The translations under genes and the position numbers were made by a program. Under the pieces are notes generated by a model. The model worked only from the letters and a program-made list of their open reading frames with translations. It was not told the DNA's origin and made no database searches. Shown piece after piece: positions 35,208 to 43,116 of a DNA stretch of 64,000 bases. This DNA is from Hellea balneolensis DSM 19091 (GTDB lineage: Bacteria > Pseudomonadota > Alphaproteobacteria > Caulobacterales > Maricaulaceae), in NCBI RefSeq assembly GCF_000428525.1, contig NZ_AUAC01000002.1, forward strand, positions 62,001 to 126,000, read 5' to 3'. Positions within the stretch are counted from its first letter, which is position 1, and each line of letters begins with the position of its first letter.

Positions 35208-35806
35208 GCGGGGACTTTCAGGAAATTTTCGAGTATTTTTGCGCCGACGCGGCTACTGCGTTCAGGGTGGAATTGACAACCATAAACATTTTTATGCCTT
35301 ACAATGGCTGAAAAATCTTCTCCATATTCTGATGTCGCCAAAGTGATGTTTGTTACAGGAGCAGCGAAACTATGCACGAAATAGGCATAATCATTATCAT
35401 TGATGCCTTCGAGTAATGGGTCATCGCTTTTCTTGGTAAGTGTGTTCCATCCCATATGGGGTGAAGGTAGTTTTTTAGTGTTCAAGGCTTTCACGGTTCC
35501 AGGAACGAGGCCCAGTCCTTTTACAGGTGAGCCGCCTTCTTCAAGTGTCTCAAAAATCAACTGCATGCCAAGGCATATTCCCATGACAGGTTGCGTCAGG
35601 TTTCGTAAAGCAGGTGTTAGGCCCTTGGCATTTATGCTCTTCATTGCATAAGGCGCTGCGCCGACGCCGGGTAAGATAACGCGCTGAGCTTTTGTGATTG
35701 TTTCAACTTTGTCTGAGATCACAGCTTCAACCCCCAAACGGTCAAAGGCGAATTTGACCGATGAGAGGTTAGCTACGCCTGTATCAACGATAACGAGCGA
35801 CATCAA
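35204..35806 (-). CDS. hisH: Imidazole glycerol phosphate synthase subunit HisH
   Basis: Glutamine amidotransferase partner of HisF. The 200 residues carry the class I triad: the nucleophile Cys in GICLGMQLIFE (about residue 80), and His and Glu in CQFHPERSS (about 178-183). ILPGVGAAPYAM is the usual loop upstream. It overlaps the hisC-hisB fusion by 4 nt and hisA by 4 nt. Confidence 0.96.
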   Translation of the reverse strand: MMSLVIVDTGVANLSSVKFAFDRLGVEAVISDKVETITKAQRVILPGVGAAPYAMKSINAKGLTPALRNLTQPVMGICLGMQLIFETLEEGGSPVKGLGLVPGTVKALNTKKLPSPHMGWNTLTKKSDDPLLEGINDNDYAYFVHSFAAPVTNITLATSEYGEDFSAIVRHKNVYGCQFHPERSSRVGAKILENFLKVPA

Positions 35807-37443
35807 ATAACGCCTTTTGTCGAGGCGATATCTGTGCCGCTACGGGCAAAGGCGGGGCGCAGGGCACGGGCGACACCTTTGAAACTAGCTTCAATCATGT
35901 GGTGTGTGTTCTCGCCTTCAACATCAATTTGAATAGCCGCGCCAAGTGTTTGCGCGAGGCTCTCAAAAACATGTGGACACATTTCAGCTGGGAACTCACC
36001 TACATGATCTGTTGGGAACTCACCTTTGAAAGTCATTGCGGCACGGCCTGATAGATCAATCGCAACGCGGGCTTGTGTTTCGTCCATTGGCATCACAAAG
36101 CCAAAGCGACCAATACCTGCTTTATCGCCAAGCGCCTGTTTGAGGGCCGTGCCAAGGGCGAGGGCGCAATCCTCAACTGTATGGTGAGCATCAATTTCTA
36201 AATCACCTTTGCAGGTCAAGATAAGCCCAAAATTACCGTGTTTCGCTAAACTTTCGAGCATATGATCATAGAAACCAATACCCGTATCCGACTTGATCGC
36301 ACTGGCGTCATCCAAGTTCACGCGCACAGATATATCGGTTTCTTTAGTGGTACGGTGAACTTCGCCAATTCGGTCAGGACGGGTTTCCGGCAAGGCTATT
36401 CCAAATGCTTTTAGCGCAACTGTGTTCTCTTCTGGAGAGCCGATAGAAATGCGCATGTGACCAGTAGTGGAGCGGTAATCCCGAATCTTCACTTGCCGCC
36501 GGGCAAGTTCCCGCATCAAGGTCTCATCGTCTTTCACATCAATTAAAAGGAAATTTGCTTCGGATGGCCAGACCTTACTTATGAAAGGGGATGTCTGAAG
36601 CTCGGTGAACATGCGCTCACGTTCGAGCAGCCATTCATCCAAGCGTGCGGCATGCGTGCTCATGGCTGCTGGGGATAAGGCGGCTAAGATAGCTTTTTCA
36701 ACAGGCCGCGCAATTGGATAAGGTGGTAGTACCTTCAACATCAAAGTAATCACGCGAGGATCGGCGATTGCAACCCCGCCCCGTACACCTGCCAAGGCAT
36801 AAGCTTTGGACAATGTACGCATAGCAACCAGGTTCTGAAAACTTGAGATTTTCGTCGTGTAGCTTGGCAATGATGAAAATTCTTCATAGGCTTCGTCAAC
36901 GACGATTAGAGTCTCCGGGCAAGCCTCGCAGAGCTGTTCGACCAAATTATCGTTGATAACTGTGCCTGTCGGATTATTGGGCGTGCAGAGGAAGACAATT
37001 TTCAAGTTTCTTGCCGTCTTAGCTCTTTTTAAAACTGCCGCCGTATCCCATTGGTAATCTTTAGTTAGCGGCACATCAATAATACCTGCCCCCTGAATTT
37101 GCGCGCAAGTTTTGTAGTATCCGAAAGTTGGCGAACAAATCAGAATATTGTCTTGGCCATCTTCGCAAAACGTCCGGAGTAAAACTTCAATGGCTTCATC
37201 CGCGCCGCGTCCCACCATGATGCGTTCAGCTGTCGTGCCATAGAGATCAGCAAGACGTTGACGCAGAGCAGGGGGCTGTTGCTCAGGATAACGGTTATAC
37301 TCTTCCGCGCCTTTGACAGGCGGCGGGGCATAAGGGCTCTCATTTGCATCCAAATGAAGCGCACCCGTGGAGCCTCCGCGGGCCGAATAAGCGGCAAAAT
37401 CTACAATAGCTTTGCGGGCAATATTATCGGGCCAATTAGACAT
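35803..37443 (-). CDS. hisCB: HisC-HisB fusion: histidinol-phosphate aminotransferase + IGP dehydratase
   Basis: One 546-residue frame encodes two enzymes of the same pathway. Residues 1 to about 350 are HisC: LDANESPYAPPP, CTPNNPTGT, VVDEAYEEF and the PLP lysine in RTLSKAYALAGVRGG (Lys about 213). Residues about 358-546 are HisB dehydratase: VHRTTKETDISVRVNL, TGIGFYDHMLESLAKHG, the first metal site AHHTVEDCALALG (about 419) and the second NTHHMIEASFKG (about 513). Only about eight residues link them. There is no stop, internal start with ribosome site, or frame change at the join. The HAD-type histidinol phosphatase of enteric HisB is absent. Neither half lacks a key motif, so both activities are expected (steps 6 and 7, the reactions being IGP to imidazole acetol phosphate and on to histidinol phosphate). 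Confidence 0.94.
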   Translation of the reverse strand: MSNWPDNIARKAIVDFAAYSARGGSTGALHLDANESPYAPPPVKGAEEYNRYPEQQPPALRQRLADLYGTTAERIMVGRGADEAIEVLLRTFCEDGQDNILICSPTFGYYKTCAQIQGAGIIDVPLTKDYQWDTAAVLKRAKTARNLKIVFLCTPNNPTGTVINDNLVEQLCEACPETLIVVDEAYEEFSSLPSYTTKISSFQNLVAMRTLSKAYALAGVRGGVAIADPRVITLMLKVLPPYPIARPVEKAILAALSPAAMSTHAARLDEWLLERERMFTELQTSPFISKVWPSEANFLLIDVKDDETLMRELARRQVKIRDYRSTTGHMRISIGSPEENTVALKAFGIALPETRPDRIGEVHRTTKETDISVRVNLDDASAIKSDTGIGFYDHMLESLAKHGNFGLILTCKGDLEIDAHHTVEDCALALGTALKQALGDKAGIGRFGFVMPMDETQARVAIDLSGRAAMTFKGEFPTDHVGEFPAEMCPHVFESLAQTLGAAIQIDVEGENTHHMIEASFKGVARALRPAFARSGTDIASTKGVI

Positions 37444-38741
37444 TATGTTTTGCTTTCGAGTCTAAGGGACACAGCGCGTCTATGCGCTTCGAGCCCTTCC
37501 ATTTCAGCCAGCTTTTCAACAGCCGGACCAATGCGTTCCAAGCCTTTTCGGGTCAATTTTTGAACACTTATATATTTAATGAAACTCTCTAAGGTCACGC
37601 CGCTATAGGCCCGCGCTGCCCCGTAAGTCGGCAAAGTATGATTGGTGCCGCTGGCATAATCGCCAACAGATTCTGGCGTCCAGGGCCCCAAAAATATCGA
37701 TCCGGCGTTTCTGATTGCGGGTACAAGTGTATTTGGTTTGTTGATTTGTAAAATGAGGTGCTCAGGCGCGTATCGATTAATAATATCAACCACATCGCCG
37801 CGATTATCGGCTATTATCATGCGAGATTGCGCCATCGCTTTTTCTGCAATGTCTCTACGCGGAAGCGTAGCGATCTGAATGTCTATTTTTTTCCGGATTT
37901 TATCTGCAGCAGCCTGTGACGTGGCGACACATATGGCTTGCGCCAAGGTGTCATGTTCAGCTTGACTCAATAAGTCAGAAGCGACGAATGCTGGATTAGC
38001 TTTGTCATTTGCGACAACCATAGCTTCGCTAGGGCCTGCTGGCATATCGATCGCAGGGCCGCCAGGCTCCTGAGCTGCTAGGGATTTTGCCGTTGCGACA
38101 TAAGCATTGCCTGGTCCGAATATTTTATCACAACGCGGGATCGTTTCAGTACCGTAAGCTAAAGCGGCAATAGCTTGCGCGCCACCGCAAACATAAACGT
38201 TGGTCACTTTACAATAATAAGCCGCGGCCAAAATAGCAGGATTGACCTGTCCGTCTTTACCTGGGGGTGTTACAACGATGCGGTATCTCACGCCGGCTAC
38301 TTTTGCGGGGATAGCCAGCATAAGCAGAGTTGAAATAAGCGGGGCAGTTCCGCCGGGAACATAGAGTCCTGCTGTTTCAATAGCACGGGCTTCGCGGCGG
38401 CAGATTACGCCCTTCGTGGTTTCAACCTCGATATCTTTTGGTATTTGAGCTTGGTGGAACTTTTTGATGTTTTTGCGGGCAAGCTTAATCGCATTTTTCT
38501 GATCTTCAGCTAGGTTTTGCCAAGCTGTTTTCAGTGCCTCTTGTGGAACCTTTAAGTCTTCTAGGCTTACCCCATCAAATTTCCGGGTGAAGTCAATGAC
38601 TGCCTTATCACCTTCCGATTTGACCCTGTGCATTATGTCTTGCACAGATGCAATGAGCGCAGGATCGGACAGACCCGCAGGGCGAGATAGAGCGACTTTC
38701 CTCGCCGCCTCGTCTAAATCTGTCCAGATAAAGGTTTTCAT
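37443..38741 (-). CDS. hisD: Histidinol dehydrogenase HisD
   Basis: Zinc enzyme oxidising histidinol to histidine in two NAD-dependent steps, the end of the pathway. The 432 residues include YVPGGTAPLISTLLML, the GPGNAYVATAKSL motif, DMPAGPSEAMV, LLSQAEHDTLAQA with zinc ligands, NRYAPEHLIL and SVGDYASGTNHTLPT. Start and stop each share one base with the neighbouring genes (TAATG junctions). Confidence 0.96.
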   Translation of the reverse strand: MKTFIWTDLDEAARKVALSRPAGLSDPALIASVQDIMHRVKSEGDKAVIDFTRKFDGVSLEDLKVPQEALKTAWQNLAEDQKNAIKLARKNIKKFHQAQIPKDIEVETTKGVICRREARAIETAGLYVPGGTAPLISTLLMLAIPAKVAGVRYRIVVTPPGKDGQVNPAILAAAYYCKVTNVYVCGGAQAIAALAYGTETIPRCDKIFGPGNAYVATAKSLAAQEPGGPAIDMPAGPSEAMVVANDKANPAFVASDLLSQAEHDTLAQAICVATSQAAADKIRKKIDIQIATLPRRDIAEKAMAQSRMIIADNRGDVVDIINRYAPEHLILQINKPNTLVPAIRNAGSIFLGPWTPESVGDYASGTNHTLPTYGAARAYSGVTLESFIKYISVQKLTRKGLERIGPAVEKLAEMEGLEAHRRAVSLRLESKT

Positions 38742-39625
38742 TAGCTCATCATTTTTTCAATGGGGAGTACGAGAATCGCCCTTGCCCCCAAAGCTTTCAG
38801 ATCCTCAAGAGTTTCCCAAAATATATTTTCAGTACACACAGCTTGAAGCGCGACGAGGTTGTCACTACCGGCCAGCGGGATTATGGTCGGCGCGTCAGAC
38901 CCTGGTAGCAGAGCTGTGATGGCCTCGACTTTATCTTTAGGCGCGTTGAGCATAATATATTTGGTCTCGGCGGATTTTATCACCCCGTCTATGCGGCGCA
39001 TGAGCTTGTCGAGTAGGGCTTGCTTCTCAGGCGATAGCTTGCGGCCAGATTGGACAAGCACAGCTTCGCTTTCAAGAATCGTTTCAAACGCTGTTAGGCC
39101 GTTAGCTTCGAGTGTTGCGCCGGATGACACTAAGTCGCAAATACTCTCCGCGATACCAATAGATGGAGCGAGTTCGACGGCGCCTTTCATTTCTACTAAT
39201 TTGGCGTCAATATTCTGATCTTTTAAAAAACGCCCTAAGACACCAGGATATGTCGTGGCAATACGTGTGCCTTCAAGGTCACCGAATTTCATGATGCCGC
39301 TACTCTCCGATGCCGCGAGACACAGTTTACAGCGAGAAAAGCCTAGGCGCATTGTAATTTCAGCGTCCAGTTTGTCTTTGGCCACAAGCTGTTCCTCAAC
39401 CAAGACATTTTCTCCTACAATTCCGATATCAGACGCATCATTTGCGACAAAGCTTGGAATGTCGTCATCACGTACTAAGAGCAGATCAATCGGCATATTT
39501 TTAACGCGCGCCAGTAATCCGTCCCCACGAATAGCAAAGCGAAGTCCGCATTTTTTAAGAAGGGCAAAGCTATCATCAGCTAAACGCCCCTTTTTCTGAA
39601 GCGCAATTCTAAGGCGTTCGGTCAT
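38741..39625 (-). CDS. hisG: ATP phosphoribosyltransferase HisG, long form
   Basis: First and feedback-controlled step, joining ATP and PRPP. The 294 residues include the two catalytic subdomains (RLRIALQKKGRLADDSFALLKKCGL, then DLLLVRDDDIPSFV and GIAESICDLVSSGATLEANGL) and a C-terminal regulatory domain of about 75 residues with LPGSDAPTIIPLAGSDNLVALQAV. This is therefore the long HisG of enteric bacteria, which needs no HisZ. Many alphaproteobacteria have the short form with HisZ. It starts 9 nt after the TrpR-like regulator gene. Confidence 0.95.
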   Translation of the reverse strand: MTERLRIALQKKGRLADDSFALLKKCGLRFAIRGDGLLARVKNMPIDLLLVRDDDIPSFVANDASDIGIVGENVLVEEQLVAKDKLDAEITMRLGFSRCKLCLAASESSGIMKFGDLEGTRIATTYPGVLGRFLKDQNIDAKLVEMKGAVELAPSIGIAESICDLVSSGATLEANGLTAFETILESEAVLVQSGRKLSPEKQALLDKLMRRIDGVIKSAETKYIMLNAPKDKVEAITALLPGSDAPTIIPLAGSDNLVALQAVCTENIFWETLEDLKALGARAILVLPIEKMMS

Positions 39626-39634
39626 GGTAAAACT

Positions 39635-39940
39635 CTATGTATTTTCGGATCGCTGCAAACGATCCAAGACCGCGCGATAACCTTGATGTGGTTCGTCTTT
39701 AAGGAAACGCGCGACGCGGCCAATAGTTGTCGTGGAAACACCCGTCAAGGCATTGATTTCACGGTAGCTTTGATCACCGCTATCCAAGATTTGGGCAACA
39801 TGCCAACGCTCTGCTAAAGCCCGCAATTCAGCGGGCGTGCAAAGGTCCACTAAGAAGCGCTCCATCTCTTCTGCCGTCTTGACTGAGGTGAGGGCAATAG
39901 CGAGGTTTTCGCGGGTTGTTATTTGTGGTGTGTTTGTCAT
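39635..39940 (-). CDS. TrpR-related YerC/YecD family regulator
   Basis: 101-residue protein of the TrpR-like YerC/YecD family. It has an all-helical arrangement with MERFLVDLCTPAELRALAERWHVAQIL and a helix-turn-helix SYREINALTGVSTTTIGRVARFL (about 58-80). It is the first gene of the histidine operon, 9 nt before hisG. An inverted repeat AGTGTGTTA-N6-TAATACACT lies 13-36 nt before its ATG. Control of the his operon by histidine or a related ligand is the obvious hypothesis. The family position is secure, the ligand is not known. Confidence 0.88.
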   Translation of the reverse strand: MTNTPQITTRENLAIALTSVKTAEEMERFLVDLCTPAELRALAERWHVAQILDSGDQSYREINALTGVSTTTIGRVARFLKDEPHQGYRAVLDRLQRSENT

Positions 39941-39952
39941 ATCATCCGTTAT

Positions 39953-39976
39953 AGTGTGTTATCGTGCTAATACACT
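39953..39976. promoter_or_regulatory. Inverted repeat, candidate operator of the his operon
   Basis: AGTGTGTTA (39953-39961) and TAATACACT (39968-39976) match as an inverted repeat in eight of nine positions around a 6-nt spacer. It lies just before the regulator start codon. Read on the minus strand, a TATAAC element (39955-39950) overlaps one arm, so binding would cover a likely -10. The site differs from the enteric trp operator, whose core is CTAG. Confidence 0.5.
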
Positions 39977-40042
39977 GATCGCTATGAAGCGCAACCTCTT
40001 ATTTCAGGAATATTGACACAATTCAGTAAAGACGATTGCGCT

Positions 40043-41167
40043 TCAAAGAGCTTTGGTCCTGAACAATCTCACCCTTAATCCGCCGTGAGCAATAGGCGGG
40101 CCTGTCGGGAGCCAAGGTAGTTTTGTGGCTTCAGCAAGTTTTGAATCTGACGTTATCAAGCCGACACGCCACCCGCTGAACCGTTCTCGCATAACATCAC
40201 CAAAGGCAGTATAGAGAGCAAATAGATCCTTCTTTTTACCTATACGGGCGCCATAGGGTGGGTTCACGATGATTAAACCGTTGGGCCCGTCAGGCCTTTC
40301 AATAGTCGAAAGAGGCAGGGGTTTAAAAGTGCACATATCAAGTACTCCAGCCCGTTCGGCATTGGCTTTTGAAAAACCGATAACATTGACATTACGGTCA
40401 GACCCATAGAAGCGCTGTTGGCTTTGGCGGGGCTTCCAAGTCTCATGAAACCTTTTTACGGCACCCGGGTCGTAGCTTGCTAATTTTTCGAAAGCAAAAC
40501 TACGGTAACGACCGGCCATGAGGTTTCGGGACATTTCAGCCGCTTCGATAAGGAAGGTGCCCGACCCGCACATGGGATCAAGAACGGGCTCATTCCCGCT
40601 ATAGCCGCAACCCCGCAAAGCGAGTGCCGCCATTGTTTCTCTAAGAGGGGCCTTGCCCATAGCTTGTTTGTAACCGCGCTTATGTAGTCCGACGCCAGAT
40701 GTATCGACGGAAAACCTTACATTGTTGTCGTCAATGCGCGCTTTGATGATAATATCCGCGTCTTCCATAGAGGTCGCAATCTTAGATCCAAATTCTTCAT
40801 GTATAGCTCGCTCAATCCTCTCTATGGCTGCACCAGCATGATAGATTTTACTCTTGCGGTTTGTAACCACTTCCACCTTAACGGTATGACCAGGCATAAG
40901 AGTCTCATCCCAGGGAAATTTTCGGGCGCGCTTGTCCAATTGCGCTAAGTGAAAAGCACGAAATTCACCGATGCGAGCGAGAACTTTAGACGCACCTCTG
41001 AGCGTTAAGTTTGCACGCCATACATCTTCCCAATGACCTCGCACGGTAACTCCGCCGCCAACAGCTTTGGCGCCTTTAAACCCACGCTCAATAACCTCTT
41101 GCAATAAGAGCGCTTCTAACCCTGGCTGAGTGCCCAGAAAAATTTCAAAATCGTTTTGATTATTCAT
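40043..41167 (-). CDS. THUMP-domain class I rRNA/tRNA guanine-N2 methyltransferase
   Basis: 374-residue RNA methyltransferase resembling the first half of RlmL (23S rRNA m2G2445) and Trm14-type enzymes. An N-terminal ferredoxin-like plus THUMP domain spans about 1-155. A Rossmann SAM domain follows, with PVLDPMCGSGTFLIEAAE at about 195-212, GSDRNVNVIGFSKANAERAG and the catalytic NPPYGARIG motif near 300. The HGGLRVRLF tail is typical. The target guanosine cannot be read from sequence. It lies upstream of the his operon on the same strand, with a 102-nt gap. Confidence 0.88.
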   Translation of the reverse strand: MNNQNDFEIFLGTQPGLEALLLQEVIERGFKGAKAVGGGVTVRGHWEDVWRANLTLRGASKVLARIGEFRAFHLAQLDKRARKFPWDETLMPGHTVKVEVVTNRKSKIYHAGAAIERIERAIHEEFGSKIATSMEDADIIIKARIDDNNVRFSVDTSGVGLHKRGYKQAMGKAPLRETMAALALRGCGYSGNEPVLDPMCGSGTFLIEAAEMSRNLMAGRYRSFAFEKLASYDPGAVKRFHETWKPRQSQQRFYGSDRNVNVIGFSKANAERAGVLDMCTFKPLPLSTIERPDGPNGLIIVNPPYGARIGKKKDLFALYTAFGDVMRERFSGWRVGLITSDSKLAEATKLPWLPTGPPIAHGGLRVRLFRTKAL

Positions 41168-41281
41168 GAAGGCTTTCTGACAGAATTATCAGAAAAATAT
41201 ATGGCTAAATGAAGCTTCTTAAACATGAGCTTGTCTAATCCTTAATCTTGAAACTTATTCTGAATCCTGACAGGACGAACT

Positions 41282-43054
41282 ATGGACAGTCTTGGCTCCA
41301 AATCTGAGAAAGCTCGTCAATCCCCAGTTGCACGCCAATGGGGGTGGCTCAAAGGATATAATGGCGGGTTGTTCACTGACGATTTGGTTGCTGCGATAAT
41401 CGTGACGATCCTCTTGGTTCCGCAATCACTGGCTTACGCATTATTGGCAGGTCTACCGCCCCAGGTGGGTATTTATGTTTCTATTTTTCCTCTGTTAGTT
41501 TATGCCGCTTTCGGATCATCTCGATATTTAAACGTTGGCCCGACTGCGGTTATTTCATTAATGACCGCGGCTGCGATTGCGACCCTTCCAGAAGGCACCC
41601 GGCTTATTAGCGCCGCAGCTCTGGCCGTTATGACCGGTGGGATATTGCTCATCGCAGGTTTGCTTAAGGCTGGATTTGTCATGAATTTCGTCTCAAGACC
41701 CGTTGTCTCCGCTTATATTACCGGCGCAGCTCTTTTAATTATATTTAGTCAGCTCAAACATATTTTTGGAATTACCGCGAGCGGTAATACCGTCTTTGCT
41801 CTGCTGGGTGATATATGGGCGAACTTGCCAAATACTAATATTGCGGCTCTAGAAATAGGTTTGGCGGCCATCATTATATTGTGGGGTATTAAAAAATACT
41901 TTGCTTACGCGCTTATCAGGCTACACGTCAAAAGCCGTACGGCGAAACTAATTGGCCGCATGGCGCCTATTGTAATTGTCGCTATCTTCATCGCCATTAG
42001 CGCTATTTTTAATTTTACTGACAGATATGATGTGCGTGTTGTGGGGACTATCCCTTCAGGACTGCCGCCTTTTAGCTTCCCCATGTTAACGATACCCAAA
42101 TTTCAAGCTCTGTTAGTTCCAGCAATCGTTATTGCAATTGTTGCCTTTGTTGATAGCACCTCTACGGCACAGGAGTTGGCCGCGAGAGCAAGGAATCGCA
42201 TCGATTCAAATAAAGAACTCTTAGGTTTGGGCGCCTCTAATATCGTCGCGGGTTTGTCCGGCGGTTATCCGATCAATGGAAGCATGTCTCGCTCGGCTGT
42301 TAATTTCAGTGCAGGTGGGCAGACCCAAATCGTTGGTTTGCTAGTGGCCGCTTTCATGGCTCTGACAGCTGTGTTCTTAACGCCTGTTCTAAAAGCGCTC
42401 CCCTTAGCCGTCTTAGCAGCTTTGATAATTGTGGCCTGTTTTGGCTTGCTTGATTTCAAAAGCTTGTGGCGCACTTGGATATATAGCCGTGCAGACGGCA
42501 TAACGGCCTTGGCAACATTCTTAGCGGTTCTTCTTCTGGGCGTTCAATGGGGTGTGCTGGCTGGGGTTGTGCTCGCCATGGCTTTGCATATCAGCTCGAC
42601 ACTTCAGCCCCATATGCCTTTAGTGGGCCGTTTCCCCGGAACTGAGCATTATAGAGATGCTGAAAGGTTTAACGTCGAAACCAATGATGTCGTCAAAACT
42701 TTGCGGATCGATGAGAGCCTCTACTATGCCAATGCCCGCTATTTGGAAGATAAGGTTGCACGTGTTGTCGCTTATAGCCCAGACATGACGGATTTGGTGC
42801 TGATGTGCACGGCTGTTAACCGCATTGATGCGAGTGCCCTTTCCAGCCTTGAAGAAATCAATAAACGCCTAAGGAGCGCAGGCATAAGTCTGCATTTTTC
42901 TGATATGCAAAGCCGCGTAAAGGAAAGGCTGTTCAGATCAAACTTCTTAGATAGGTTATCTGGACAAATATTTCTGTCCCAACATGAGGCGATGGAAGAA
43001 CTTGAGCCTGATCCGGATTGGGCGCAATTTTCTGACCACATTGATATCCATTAG
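41282..43054 (+). CDS. SulP family anion transporter with STAS domain
   Basis: Inner-membrane SLC26/SulP permease, commonly sulfate, bicarbonate or other oxyanion uptake. The 590 residues start with the family block GGLFTDDLVAAIIVTILLVPQSLAYALLAGLPPQVGIY. About a dozen membrane spans follow, with the SulP signature region NVGPTAVISLMT and GGYPINGSMSRSAVN. The cytoplasmic STAS domain spans about 450-570 (LRIDESLYYANARYLEDKV, CTAVNRIDASALSSLEEI). AGGACG precedes the ATG. Supply of sulfate to the nearby cys operon is possible; no genetic link is visible. Confidence 0.9.
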   Translation: MDSLGSKSEKARQSPVARQWGWLKGYNGGLFTDDLVAAIIVTILLVPQSLAYALLAGLPPQVGIYVSIFPLLVYAAFGSSRYLNVGPTAVISLMTAAAIATLPEGTRLISAAALAVMTGGILLIAGLLKAGFVMNFVSRPVVSAYITGAALLIIFSQLKHIFGITASGNTVFALLGDIWANLPNTNIAALEIGLAAIIILWGIKKYFAYALIRLHVKSRTAKLIGRMAPIVIVAIFIAISAIFNFTDRYDVRVVGTIPSGLPPFSFPMLTIPKFQALLVPAIVIAIVAFVDSTSTAQELAARARNRIDSNKELLGLGASNIVAGLSGGYPINGSMSRSAVNFSAGGQTQIVGLLVAAFMALTAVFLTPVLKALPLAVLAALIIVACFGLLDFKSLWRTWIYSRADGITALATFLAVLLLGVQWGVLAGVVLAMALHISSTLQPHMPLVGRFPGTEHYRDAERFNVETNDVVKTLRIDESLYYANARYLEDKVARVVAYSPDMTDLVLMCTAVNRIDASALSSLEEINKRLRSAGISLHFSDMQSRVKERLFRSNFLDRLSGQIFLSQHEAMEELEPDPDWAQFSDHIDIH

Positions 43055-43116
43055 ACCGTAAGGGCGGGTGACGCCAAAATATAGATTTTGATTTACAGCA
43101 AGCGCTTGTTTTGTCT

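Noticed and set aside
39941-40042. A his attenuator leader peptide upstream of the his operon
   Set aside because: No run of histidine codons in any minus-strand frame and no terminator/antiterminator pair with a T-tract.
43099-43108. CAAGCGCTTG palindrome before ppx, as a terminator of the SulP gene
   Set aside because: Ten bases with no room for a loop, and only a short T-run after it.
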